IMG/VR virus record: IMGVR_UViG_3300006920_000166
Coordinates: 1 to 29,178 of that record
Length of the DNA: 29,178 nt
Source of the DNA: a virus
Reading direction: 5' to 3' (one strand)
The stretch's first letter is position 1; every line of letters starts with the position of its first letter. The position numbers and the translations under genes were made by a program. The notes under the pieces were generated by a model. The model had not been told where the DNA came from. It did not search any database and was given only the letters and a program-made list of their open reading frames with translations. Below, piece by piece: positions 8,921-16,274 of this stretch.

Positions 8921-11190
8921 TGGTTCAAAATTTTGAAGATATTTTTGACGATGTATCTGAAGCTTTGCTTAAAGATTACGCCAAGTTAGCAGGGATTAGT
9001 CTTGAAAGTTCTTTGTTAGCACGCATAACAGAAAAAGGTATTACAGGTCTTGGGCCAAGCAACAAAAATGAAACAAATTTATTTGACAAAGTATTAGACC
9101 AAGGCCAAAGCCATGTTGAAAACGCAAAAGATGCGATTGCTTTTTTAGATCAAAATGTTAGTAAATTTATAGATGAAATGAACTCGTTGTCTTCAGGCAA
9201 AAGAGAAGGCACTAAAATATCTCAAAAAGATATTAGACGTTTAACGATTCTAGCCGAAAGTAATTTTGAGCAAGATGAAGCAATTCCTGGGGGAAGAACT
9301 GAATCAAATGCTTTAGGTGGTGGTTTAAATAATTTATCTACAGGAGATTTAGGCGGTAGCGCTACTTATGATCCAGGCTCGTTTGAGTTAGCTGCTGAAC
9401 AAAAACAACGTTTAATATCTTTAATTGGTAAAGATGGGGATTTAGGTGTTGCATTAAAAAAATATGTTAAAGGGAAGAACCCTACTTATAACGGTTTGAT
9501 AAATATTATTAGTAAATTGCCTGATCAAATTAAATTAGTTCAGGAAAAAGTCGATGAAGTAAGTATTTCTTCTCGCAATTTGTTTAATGAATTAGTAACT
9601 GTAGAAAATTCTGTTCGTCGTTTAAATCAGTTAGATGCTAATTCAGATAATTATGATGAAGCTACTTTAGATAACGAGTACGCCAAAATTATTAAGTCTC
9701 AATTAGGTGTTATTGAAAATAGTTCTGAACTTTTAAATAATGATAAATATGTAAAAAGTTTAGATAATCTTGCTAAACCAGGAGATTTTGATAGACAACA
9801 AGACAGAAATAGTGATGAGTATCGTCATGCTCGCGCTTATGATGTTGTTGCAGGAAATCCTCGTAATTTGTTGCGAACGCCTGTTGGGGAAGGTGCTGAT
9901 CTTTCTGAACTAGAATTTGCTGAAGAAGTTGACATTGCCTTAGAAGCAGGAGAAAGAGATCGTTTCGCTCCAACAGGTGCAGAAAAAGGTTTAGTACAAT
10001 CTCGACAAGTAGGTGCTGTTGACCCAGTAGAAGTAGTTTCTGACCCTGCGGTTGTAGAACAACAAACTGCTTTAAACATTGAACGTGCTGCTAGAGGGCT
10101 ACCTGCGTTAGTTGTTGACGGTTTGATGGGGCCTGCTACTGAAGCTGCTATTGCTTTATCTGAAGGCGGTTATCGTCAAGCTGAAGTTGATGCTCTTTTA
10201 GCTGTAGATGCACAAGATCCTGTTGAGTTAGATCAAATGTCTCCTGAAGTTCAAAAATATATTATGGAGAACTTTGGTACGGTCGGCTATTTTTCTGATC
10301 GTCAAGACATGATGATTCCTGATCCGTCTGGCGGCGGTGGTGAAGTTAACGCTTACACCTATATTACTGAGAATCAGTTAACGAACTTAGAGCAGATTCG
10401 TTCTTTGATGTCTCAGACTAAATGGTTTAATACTAAAGGCGCAGCGTTAAAACAGTTTGAGCAAGACTGGAATGCTTTGGGTGGATCGCAGTTAGGTGAT
10501 GATGCGGTTAGTGGAAGTTTTTCGGGGGCGACTGAAGCACAAAAAGATTTAATTGATGTTGAGATGGACGTTATCCGACGTGAAGCTAAAAGGTTGCAGT
10601 TAGGTTTAAGCGAAGAAGATATTTGGCAGTTGGCTTTTAACGCTAAAAGTTTGGGGATGGATTCTTATGAAGTTAAAGAACAGTTCACTAAGACTTATAA
10701 CGCTCAGTTAGCTCAGGTAGATCAAGGCTATTTTAATGATTTGCGTTATCAGGTGTCTGATGAGGCCAGCAAATATATGTTAGATATTGGGGCGAATGAT
10801 TTGAATGATATGGCTGAGCAGCTTTATTTAGGTAATACTACTACAGAGATTTTGGAATCTAATTTTAGGACGCAAGCTAAGAACGCTAATCCTGCTTTGG
10901 CTAGTGTTATTGATCAGGGTTATACGCCTCGAATGTATTTCTCTCCTTACAAGAATCAGGCAGAAAAGTTGTTGGGTCGTCCTGTAGATTTTATGGGGAA
11001 TGATTCAGGGTTGTTTACGAAACTTGCGGGTAGTGAGGTTTCAGGTGATGGGTTGCAACGCCCTATGACTAGTAGCGAGTTTGGTAGGGCTGTTCGGGGT
11101 ATGGCTGAGTGGGAGTTTACGGATAATGCTAGGGATGAAGCTTATGATGCTGTGTCTCAGATTACTAAAATGTTTGGAGCGGTAGGCTAA
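8920..11190 (+). CDS. Putative internal virion protein with a peptidoglycan-binding-like motif
   Basis: The product is 756 aa, predicted mostly helical and acidic, with long Asn/Lys/Asp-rich stretches in the first half. Residues about 385-418 read as a half-size PG_binding_1-like unit (RAARGLPALVVDGLMGPATE), where the VDG-x-x-GPAT signature is typical of peptidoglycan-binding repeats. No catalytic lysozyme or transglycosylase motif could be seen. The C-terminal 250 residues are helical with several conserved-looking Trp, Tyr and Phe. It is coupled to both neighbours (TAATG). A role in crossing the cell wall during DNA ejection is the simplest reading, but this is inference from one motif and gene order. 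Confidence 0.6.
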   Translation: MVQNFEDIFDDVSEALLKDYAKLAGISLESSLLARITEKGITGLGPSNKNETNLFDKVLDQGQSHVENAKDAIAFLDQNVSKFIDEMNSLSSGKREGTKISQKDIRRLTILAESNFEQDEAIPGGRTESNALGGGLNNLSTGDLGGSATYDPGSFELAAEQKQRLISLIGKDGDLGVALKKYVKGKNPTYNGLINIISKLPDQIKLVQEKVDEVSISSRNLFNELVTVENSVRRLNQLDANSDNYDEATLDNEYAKIIKSQLGVIENSSELLNNDKYVKSLDNLAKPGDFDRQQDRNSDEYRHARAYDVVAGNPRNLLRTPVGEGADLSELEFAEEVDIALEAGERDRFAPTGAEKGLVQSRQVGAVDPVEVVSDPAVVEQQTALNIERAARGLPALVVDGLMGPATEAAIALSEGGYRQAEVDALLAVDAQDPVELDQMSPEVQKYIMENFGTVGYFSDRQDMMIPDPSGGGGEVNAYTYITENQLTNLEQIRSLMSQTKWFNTKGAALKQFEQDWNALGGSQLGDDAVSGSFSGATEAQKDLIDVEMDVIRREAKRLQLGLSEEDIWQLAFNAKSLGMDSYEVKEQFTKTYNAQLAQVDQGYFNDLRYQVSDEASKYMLDIGANDLNDMAEQLYLGNTTTEILESNFRTQAKNANPALASVIDQGYTPRMYFSPYKNQAEKLLGRPVDFMGNDSGLFTKLAGSEVSGDGLQRPMTSSEFGRAVRGMAEWEFTDNARDEAYDAVSQITKMFGAVG

Positions 11191-12398
11191 TGGTTAATAT
11201 TGATCCTACTCTTGGAGATGGTGGTGTTGGTCGGTCGTATACTCGGTCGGTTGTTGCAGCTCAAGAAGAAGCGGCAGCGGCGGCAGCGGCAATAGCGGCA
11301 AAACAATTAGCTGATTCTTCTGTAAGTACTGTTTCTCCTGCTGGTACCGGTGATGATCCTGCTGGTACCGGTGATGATCCTGCTGGTACCGGTGATGATC
11401 CTGCTGGTGGTATTGTTCCTCCTGCTGGTGCTGATGCTGATGAAATAGAAAGACTACAAGGGCTATTAGATGCTAGCATTGCCAATGCAAATACGCTTAA
11501 AGCTACTACAAATACGCTTAGAACTACTTTAAGTGAATCAAATCAAAAACTGTTTGATAAAACTGCTTTGCTTGAAAACGACATTAAAGGTTCTAAAGCT
11601 ATTATCGCAGACACATTAGCTTTGTACGGTTTACCTGCGAGTTTAGCTACAACGTTGAACAATGCGTTAGTGGGTGGGGAAAGCGGCACAGCTATAGCTA
11701 TGCAAATTAGAGATACTGATGCGTATAGGGCACGTTTCCCTGCTATGGCGCAACGCCGGAAATTAAATTTGCCTGCTGTCAGCGAAGCAGATTATTTAAA
11801 TTTAGAAAGAAATTTTCGTACCATAATGCAAGCAGCAAAACTGCCCGCTACTTTCCATGATGCTCCTGAAGATTTTGATCAATTAATCGCTGGTGATGTT
11901 TCCCCTCAAGAATTTCAAGAACGAGTAACGTTAGCTGAAGTTGCGCGAGATAGTGCAAGCACAGAAACACGACGTTTATTAAACGAGTTTTACGATATCA
12001 GTGAGGGAGATCTTACTGCGTATTACCTTGATCCGACTAGAGCAGAAACTATTTTTGAAGATAGACGCCGTATGGAGTCGGCTGGGTTAGCTGCTGCTTC
12101 ACGGCAAACTATCGGACAAGATTTAACTGTTGGCACTGCGGAAGCTTTACAAGCAGAAAATATTCAACGTCGTGAAATTCAGCAACGGTTAGGTCAACGT
12201 GTTGGTTTGACCGATCAGTTGTTAGGTGAGGAAGAAGCTTTGACTGCTTCTACTATTGCTGAAGCTGAGTTTGGGTTAGATGTTGAGTCTGCTACTAGGA
12301 TGCGTCGTCGTCGCGAAGAGCGTACTACTGGGTTTACTGGTCGTTCTGGTGCGTTAACTACAGCCGGAGGCGTAACTAGTTTAGGTGAAGCAACATAA
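11190..12398 (+). CDS. Structural protein with a PAGTGDD repeat linker
   Basis: The product is 402 aa. An N-terminal alanine run (about residues 26-38, encoded by GCGGCA-type repeats) is followed by three copies of the seven-residue unit PAGTGDD, which looks like a flexible linker. Then come a helical region (about 85-125) and a longer helical domain (about 195-400) with SEADYLNLERNFRTIMQAA and DAPEDFDQLIAGDVSPQEFQERV segments. I associate that second pattern with structural proteins of actinobacterial and marine phages. It is the last gene of the coupled block that begins at the terminase, and its stop is followed by a promoter-bearing gap. It is probably a virion protein; the exact role is unknown. 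Confidence 0.6.
   Translation: MVNIDPTLGDGGVGRSYTRSVVAAQEEAAAAAAAIAAKQLADSSVSTVSPAGTGDDPAGTGDDPAGTGDDPAGGIVPPAGADADEIERLQGLLDASIANANTLKATTNTLRTTLSESNQKLFDKTALLENDIKGSKAIIADTLALYGLPASLATTLNNALVGGESGTAIAMQIRDTDAYRARFPAMAQRRKLNLPAVSEADYLNLERNFRTIMQAAKLPATFHDAPEDFDQLIAGDVSPQEFQERVTLAEVARDSASTETRRLLNEFYDISEGDLTAYYLDPTRAETIFEDRRRMESAGLAAASRQTIGQDLTVGTAEALQAENIQRREIQQRLGQRVGLTDQLLGEEEALTASTIAEAEFGLDVESATRMRRRREERTTGFTGRSGALTTAGGVTSLGEAT
11337..11408 (+). repeat. 21-bp tandem direct repeat, three exact copies plus a partial
   Basis: Three identical 21-bp units at 11337-11357, 11358-11378 and 11379-11399 are followed by about 9 matching bases. Each unit encodes PAGTGDD in frame, so copy-number change would lengthen or shorten a linker without shifting the frame. 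The exact identity points to recent expansion. Confidence 0.95.
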
Positions 12399-12401
12399 TC
12401 C

Positions 12402-12430
12402 TTGCATTTAGCAGTAAATGTTTGTATAGT
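12402..12430 (+). promoter_or_regulatory. Sigma-70-like promoter upstream of the scaffold and capsid genes
   Basis: TTGCAT at 12402-12407 and TATAGT at 12425-12430 are separated by exactly 17 bases, close to the bacterial housekeeping consensus. It lies just after the stop of the preceding gene, in the only sizeable gap of the left half (12399-12523). It would start a transcript near 12437 that serves scaffold and major capsid, the products needed in greatest amount. No experimental support is possible here. Confidence 0.6.
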
Positions 12431-12437
12431 AAACATT
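12417..12437. promoter_or_regulatory. Inverted repeat framing the -10 hexamer (possible operator)
   Basis: AATGTTT at 12417-12423 and AAACATT at 12431-12437 form a perfect 7-bp inverted repeat around the spacer GTATAGT, which contains the -10 hexamer. A dimeric repressor or activator could bind here and control the promoter. The encoded ribbon-helix-helix proteins and the WhiB-like protein are candidate ligands, without direct evidence. The repeat could also be fortuitous in AT-rich DNA. Confidence 0.4.
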
Positions 12438-12476
12438 GTTGATTGGCCCCGTATGGGAGAGCTACCAACAAACCTC

Positions 12477-12500
12477 CATCAAAGTACCACCGCTTTGATG
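12477..12500 (+). promoter_or_regulatory. Leader hairpin upstream of the scaffold gene
   Basis: CATCAAAG (12477-12484) and CTTTGATG (12493-12500) pair perfectly over 8 bp around the 8-base loop TACCACCG. No T-run follows, so it is not a simple terminator. It would lie in the 5' leader of the transcript from the promoter at 12402-12430, 23 bases upstream of the scaffold ATG. It may stabilise the mRNA or shape translation. Confidence 0.5.
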
Positions 12501-12523
12501 CGTACAGGACAGGTGAGCGACAA

Positions 12524-12976
12524 ATGGCAAACAGCAACTCCGTCGATATTGACGAATCAGAAGCTGATGTCCAAACCGAATCGAAACCGAATTGGCGTAG
12601 GGAACTCGAAGGTCGAGCAACCAGCGCTGAGGCAGAACTCGCTTCTTACAAGAGGCGTGACGCTTTCCGATCAGCAGGATTAGATCCTGATGATGCTAAG
12701 GTTAGCTATTTTGTTAAAGGATACGAAGGAGAACTTGATCCCCAAGCTATTGCAGCGGAAGCTACAGCAGCAGGGTTTCTTGGCAGTAATGCTTCTCCTA
12801 GTGACTCTCGGCAAGACGCAGAGCTAGCGGCAGAGCAAAGGATTGCTTTGGCTGGCGAAGGCGGAGATCCGGTTAGCAACCCTGACCTAGACGCACAAAT
12901 TAAAGCTACTAAATCCCCAGAGGAATTAAGAACTTTGATGGAAGCAAACGGTTATTTGTGGGGCGCAACAACCTGA
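12524..12976 (+). CDS. Capsid scaffolding/assembly protein
   Basis: The product is 150 aa from the ATG at 12524, which has AGGTGAG six bases upstream. A longer in-frame start (TTG at 12443) would read through the leader hairpin and is less likely. The protein is charged and helical. An acidic N-terminus (VDIDESEADVQTE) is followed by a WRRELEGRATSAEAELASYKRRDAFRSAG helix and a DPDDAKVSYFVKGYEGELDPQAIAAEA segment, ending in short helices. This is the type of scaffold found immediately before N4-gp56-like capsid genes in phages of actinobacteria. It would guide procapsid assembly and then leave or be degraded. The next gene encodes the major capsid protein, 44 bases downstream. Confidence 0.7.
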   Translation: MANSNSVDIDESEADVQTESKPNWRRELEGRATSAEAELASYKRRDAFRSAGLDPDDAKVSYFVKGYEGELDPQAIAAEATAAGFLGSNASPSDSRQDAELAAEQRIALAGEGGDPVSNPDLDAQIKATKSPEELRTLMEANGYLWGATT

Positions 12977-12984
12977 TTTAGTCA

Positions 12985-13015
12985 TTAAAGCGGAGTCCCT
13001 CTCTCTTTAAGGACT
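12985..13015 (+). promoter_or_regulatory. Alternative hairpins covering the capsid ribosome-binding site
   Basis: TTAAAG (12985-12990) can pair with CTTTAA (13005-13010), or AGTCC (12994-12998) with GGACT (13011-13015). Both pairings involve bases of the AAGGA ribosome-binding site at 13009-13013 that serves the capsid ATG at 13021. They exclude each other, so the site may switch between partly open forms. The stems are short and the effect is unproven. Confidence 0.35.
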
Positions 13016-13020
13016 TCATA

Positions 13021-13959
13021 ATGGCCGTAGGATTTACGGGTACTGGACAGGTAGATTCTTCTACCGGAGCGTTTGAGCAACTCGCTTACTTCGCATTACG
13101 ATCCAACCCTCTTTACGAAATGATCGCAGATGTTCGATCTACAGCGCAAACCCACAATGGTGCGTCTGTAACATTCGACATTTATGACAACATGGCTACC
13201 GCTACAGCAGCGTTAGCGCAAGCAACAGACGTTGCAGCTATCCAGTTGACAGATACGGTAGTTACCGTAGCGTTGGCTGAATATGGTAACGCTGTGACAA
13301 CAACCGCTAAACTGCGCGGAACTTCTTTCTTGAACGTTGACGCAGACGCAGCGAACATTATCGGTTACAACATGGTTGATTCTATCGACACTATTGTAGC
13401 GGGTATTGCTTCAGGTGGAACAAACGAAATTCTGCCTGCCGGTCGTGCCGGTACTGTCAACATTATTGCTACTGACATAATTACCCCTAATCAAACTCGT
13501 ACTGCGGCAGCGAAACTTCGTACAGCTTCAGCACCAGGTTTCGAGAACGGTAACTATGTTGGCATGATTCACCCTGATGTCGCTTTCGATCTTCGTAGCG
13601 CAGCAGCCGTAACTGATGTTATCGCTTACCAGATCCGTCAAGATGGCGCTGCTGTCCGTAACGGTTCTATCGGCACATGGGGTGGTGTGGAGTTCATCGA
13701 GAACCCTCGCGCTAACATCCAGGCCGGTGCCGGTGCTGCCGGTATCAACGTGTATGACACTGTTATAGCAGGCCGTCAGGCTCTCGCTAAAGCATTCTCA
13801 CGGGCACCAGGTTTCGGTGAGCTACCTTCAGTAGTTTATGGACCTGTAACTGATAACCTGCGTCGTTTCATGACTGTCGGCTGGTACCACCTTGTTGGTT
13901 ACGGAATCTTCCGTCAGGCATGTTTACAGCGTGTAGAATCTGCTTCTAGCCTCGCCTAG
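13021..13959 (+). CDS. Major capsid protein (N4-gp56-like fold)
   Basis: The product is 312 aa. The NGASVTFDIYDNMATATAAL segment followed by DTVVTVALAEYGNAVTTTAKL matches the pattern of the N4-gp56 family of HK97-fold capsid proteins (symmetric capsid, no separate protease seen nearby). Further along, GMIHPDVAFDLRSAAAV and a GTWGGVEFIENPRANI strand are also typical of this family. Codon use is richer in GC and more ordered than in the preceding genes, consistent with very high expression. AAGGA lies 7 bases before the ATG. It follows the scaffold gene and is followed by a strong hairpin. The evidence is motif recall and context. Confidence 0.8.
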   Translation: MAVGFTGTGQVDSSTGAFEQLAYFALRSNPLYEMIADVRSTAQTHNGASVTFDIYDNMATATAALAQATDVAAIQLTDTVVTVALAEYGNAVTTTAKLRGTSFLNVDADAANIIGYNMVDSIDTIVAGIASGGTNEILPAGRAGTVNIIATDIITPNQTRTAAAKLRTASAPGFENGNYVGMIHPDVAFDLRSAAAVTDVIAYQIRQDGAAVRNGSIGTWGGVEFIENPRANIQAGAGAAGINVYDTVIAGRQALAKAFSRAPGFGELPSVVYGPVTDNLRRFMTVGWYHLVGYGIFRQACLQRVESASSLA

Positions 13960-13970
13960 TAGCTGCGGTT

Positions 13971-14009
13971 TGGGAGGGTCAGGGTTCCCCCTTTCCCCTG
14001 GCCCTTCCA
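13971..14009 (+). terminator. GC-rich hairpin after the capsid gene, possible partial terminator
   Basis: Bases 13971-13984 and 13996-14009 can form a stem of about 14 bp (two G-T wobbles) around an 11-base C/T-rich loop. The sequence after it is C-rich and then mixed, with only a short T-run, so it may act as an attenuator or as an mRNA 3'-end stabiliser, giving more capsid than fibre message. It lies in the 95-base gap after the capsid stop. Confidence 0.5.
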
Positions 14010-14054
14010 TCCCCCCCCTATTCTTTGTTAGTATCTTGTTAAGCGGAGGTTGAT

Positions 14055-14174
14055 ATGCCTAAAGTCGGTAATAAACATTACAGCTATACCCCTAGTGGTA
14101 GGAAAGCTGCTGCGGCGCAAGCCAAAAGAACTGGGAAGAAAGTTACTAATACTAGAAAAAGAGGGAAACGATAA
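14055..14174 (+). CDS. 39-aa lysine/arginine-rich mini-protein
   Basis: This short gene has GCGGAGG about 7 bases before its ATG, a near-ideal ribosome-binding site. The product starts MPKVGNKHYSYTPSG and ends in a basic tail (RTGKKVTNTRKRGKR), with no acidic residue at all. Such basic peptides with an SYTPSGRKAA-like core recur beside phage capsid genes. The charge suggests DNA binding or contact with the inner capsid surface. Its stop is joined to the next start as TAATG. Function unknown. Confidence 0.65.
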   Translation: MPKVGNKHYSYTPSGRKAAAAQAKRTGKKVTNTRKRGKR

Positions 14175-14245
14175 TGGCCGGATCAGGGAATGTGACTATC
14201 CGACCTAAGCCGATTACAGGTACCGGAGGAGTTAACCGTGGCTAG
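14174..14245 (+). CDS. 23-aa peptide, tentative
   Basis: This very short frame has a start coupled to the preceding stop (TAATG), GAGGG about 8 bases upstream, and an end that overlaps the next gene by 8 bases. The peptide is Gly/Pro/Thr-rich (MAGSGNVTIRPKPITGTGG). It could be a real structural peptide or simply a frame that carries ribosomes to the GTG start at 14238. Only the arrangement supports it. Confidence 0.35.
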   Translation: MAGSGNVTIRPKPITGTGGVNRG

Positions 14246-14681
14246 TGGCCTTTATGCCTTGCCGTTTAAGAATAATTTGACGCAGGTTACGAATTTCCAA
14301 ATAGATTTTGATGATACAACCGCAGGCCGTTTCAAGTGTATGCTTGTCACTTCGTCTTACACCCCTAACTTTGATACTGATTCAGTGTTTGCTGATGTGA
14401 GTAACGAGGTTTCAGGTGCGGGTTACACTGCTGGCGGTGAAGCTCTCACTGGTGTGACGTTCGCTATCAGTGGGGGTACGATTACGTGGGATGCGGGGGA
14501 TGTGACGTGGACTGGTTCTACGATCACTAATGCTGCTGCTGCGGTTATTTATAATACGAGCGAAGCTAACGATCCTTTGATCGCTTATGTTGATTTTGGT
14601 GGGAACTTTTCCACTACGTCGGGTACGTTCCAGATTGTTTGGAATGCGTCTGGCGTCTTTACTTTAGATACGACACCGTAG
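14238..14681 (+). CDS. Putative virion structural protein, beta-rich
   Basis: The product is 147 aa from a GTG start, preceded by GGAGGAG with good spacing; no ATG fits better. The sequence is almost all beta-strand and turn, with Thr, Ser, Gly and aromatic residues alternating (GRFKCMLVTSSYTPNF; TITWDAGDVTWTGSTI). A closing YVDFGGNFSTTSGTFQIVWN block resembles small phage structural proteins that I recall from several tail and capsid-decoration loci. Candidate roles are capsid decoration or a fibre-associated protein. It opens the fibre block, and its TAG stop merges with the next ribosome-binding site. Confidence 0.6.
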   Translation: MASGLYALPFKNNLTQVTNFQIDFDDTTAGRFKCMLVTSSYTPNFDTDSVFADVSNEVSGAGYTAGGEALTGVTFAISGGTITWDAGDVTWTGSTITNAAAAVIYNTSEANDPLIAYVDFGGNFSTTSGTFQIVWNASGVFTLDTTP

Positions 14682-14691
14682 GAGTATCGGT

Positions 14692-14958
14692 ATGGCTAGT
14701 AATTTTCCGGGAGCTTTAGATACAGCGACTCAGCAACCTTCACCTCTTGCTACTACAGAGTTGGATGCGGCAGGGTTTTTGCATGATGAGGTTCACACAA
14801 ATCATTCAACTGCTTTGATTGCTTTGCAAACGAAAATGGGGATTAGTGCTTCAACTCCGACGACGATAGGTCATGTGCTTACTGTTTCGGCGGCGGGTAC
14901 TACTGCTTGGGCGGCGGTTGATACAGATCCGATTCCTCTAATTTTAGCTTTGTCATAG
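14692..14958 (+). CDS. Small fibre-associated protein
   Basis: The product is 88 aa. It begins NFPGALDTATQQPSPLATTELDAA and continues with HDEVHTNHSTALIALQTKMG, a pattern seen in tail-fibre head or trimerisation segments (a GALD start, then a His-rich helix that ends in a KMG-type turn). The C-terminus is short, hydrophobic and ends after VLTVSAAGTTAWAAV, as though the usual long fibre shaft were encoded elsewhere. GGAG from TAGGAG provides the ribosome-binding site. It probably forms part of the tail appendage. Confidence 0.6.
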   Translation: MASNFPGALDTATQQPSPLATTELDAAGFLHDEVHTNHSTALIALQTKMGISASTPTTIGHVLTVSAAGTTAWAAVDTDPIPLILALS

Positions 14959-14969
14959 GAGTATAGAAT

Positions 14970-15302
14970 ATGGCTAATACATTCAAAAACGCACGGGCTG
15001 CGGCTACTAATACTTTGGCAACTGTTTACACTGCTCCTTCTGGAGCAGCGACTGACATAGCTATTGTGTTGTTGGCGCAAGCTACTAACGTGGCTAGTGG
15101 CGCTCAAGCTGTAGATCTTTGCTGGTATGATGCGTCTGGTACAGTTAAGACTGACTTGGTTAAAGCTTTGTCGGTTCCTGAGAAAGCTGCTGTTGGTCTT
15201 ATCGCTGGCAAGCTTGTGCTTGAGAGTGGGGATTATTTGCAAGTCAAGTCTACAGCTAGTTCCCTTATAGAACTGTCAGTTTCTGTATTAGAAATTACCT
15301 GA
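14970..15302 (+). CDS. Small beta-rich tail/appendage protein
   Basis: The product is 110 aa and begins MANTFKNARAAATNTLATVYTAPS. It is predicted to be a beta-sandwich with hydrophobic strands (TDIAIVLLAQATNV; AVGLIAGKLVLESGDYLQVKS). The LESGDYLQVKSTASS turn is a common closing motif of small phage tail-associated proteins that bind to fibres or baseplates. It has a TAGGAG ribosome-binding site linked to the preceding stop. Role inferred from fold type and place. Confidence 0.6.
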   Translation: MANTFKNARAAATNTLATVYTAPSGAATDIAIVLLAQATNVASGAQAVDLCWYDASGTVKTDLVKALSVPEKAAVGLIAGKLVLESGDYLQVKSTASSLIELSVSVLEIT

Positions 15303-15305
15303 TCT

Positions 15306-16262
15306 GTGACAGGTATAACAGCGGGTAGAACGTGGAGTAGGATTGGGCCGGAGGTGGCTCCTACTTCGTCGTCTGCGTCTGGGGTGTGGACTCTTCAAGA
15401 GGCCGCAGAGAATCAGGGGGCTAGTACATGGCCTCAACCTGTTTACTATCCAGTAGCTACAGGCGGCACCGTTACAGATGCTGGCGGATATCGGTACCAC
15501 ACGTTCACAGCTTCAGGCAATTTCGTCGTCTCTAGTGGTGGCAGTGACGTAGACATTATGTGCATTTCCGGTGGTGGCGGCGGCGGAGGCGGTCAAAACT
15601 TCCACGCTCCGGGAGCTGGTGGCGGAGCAGGAGGAATGCTGCAAATTGACGCACAAACTATAACGGCCGCAAGTTACACCGTAACAATCGGCGGCGGCGG
15701 TAATGGTGGTACCGCAAACGGTGGCGGTATAGCCGGGACAGATTCAACAGTTAGCACGCTTGCGACTACCTCAAACGGCGGCGGCGGCGGCGGTGCCGGT
15801 TCTCAAACTAACCCGGCGAATTTAGCTGGTGGATCAGCGGGCGGAGCCACAAAAAACCAAACAGGCGGAAGCGCTACACCCGCCGGACAAGGTAACGACG
15901 GCGGCGATGGCGGAAGCGATTCGGCGGGCGGCGGAGGAGGTGCATTTGCAGCAGGTACTAACGGCAGCGGATACACCGCTGGCCCCGGCGGAAACGGCAT
16001 TAATTGGAAAAGTCTCGGGACAACGTACGCCGGAGGCGGCGGAGGATCAAGCAATTCGAACACCTCAGGTTTCGGAACAAATGGAAACGGAGTCGGTGGT
16101 ACAGGTGGCGGCGGTAATGGCTATTACAACGATAACCCCTCACAGACAAACGGTGACGCAAACACTGGCGGCGGCGGAGGCGGAATCTATGAATTTATAT
16201 TCTCTGGACAAACCGGAGCAAAAGGCGGATCGGGAATTGTGATTATTCGGTACCCCCTCTAG
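15306..16262 (+). CDS. Glycine-rich tail fibre protein
   Basis: The product is 318 aa from a GTG start only 3 bases after the preceding stop. Residues about 13-46 (GPEVAPTSSSASGVWTLQEA) form an N-terminal module shared with the gene at 16613, probably the virion anchor. Then comes a YRYHTFTASGNFVV strand, followed by about 220 residues of Gly/Ala/Asn/Ser-rich sequence with many GGGGGG runs, closing with KGGSGIVIIRYPL. This is the layout of glycine-rich phage adhesins, in which polyglycine helices present host-binding loops. GC content is well above that of neighbouring genes because of GGC/GGA codons. Confidence 0.75.
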   Translation: MTGITAGRTWSRIGPEVAPTSSSASGVWTLQEAAENQGASTWPQPVYYPVATGGTVTDAGGYRYHTFTASGNFVVSSGGSDVDIMCISGGGGGGGGQNFHAPGAGGGAGGMLQIDAQTITAASYTVTIGGGGNGGTANGGGIAGTDSTVSTLATTSNGGGGGGAGSQTNPANLAGGSAGGATKNQTGGSATPAGQGNDGGDGGSDSAGGGGGAFAAGTNGSGYTAGPGGNGINWKSLGTTYAGGGGGSSNSNTSGFGTNGNGVGGTGGGGNGYYNDNPSQTNGDANTGGGGGGIYEFIFSGQTGAKGGSGIVIIRYPL

Positions 16263-16274
16263 GAGCATTTATTA

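Noticed and set aside
12443-12523. N-terminal extension of the scaffold protein from a TTG
   Set aside because: The extension would be coded by the leader hairpin region, and the ATG at 12524 has a properly spaced ribosome site.
12399-12523. Possible tRNA or small structured RNA gene in the leader
   Set aside because: There is a hairpin, but no acceptor-stem pairing, T-loop sequence or CCA-like end; regulatory leader is the simpler reading.
12402-12683. 93-codon frame across the leader and scaffold start
   Set aside because: It overlaps the promoter and the scaffold gene in another frame and its product shows no pattern.
15803-16242. Open frames on both strands over the glycine-rich fibre
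   Set aside because: GGC/GGA-rich DNA lacks stop codons in several frames; the alternative products are compositionally biased shadows.
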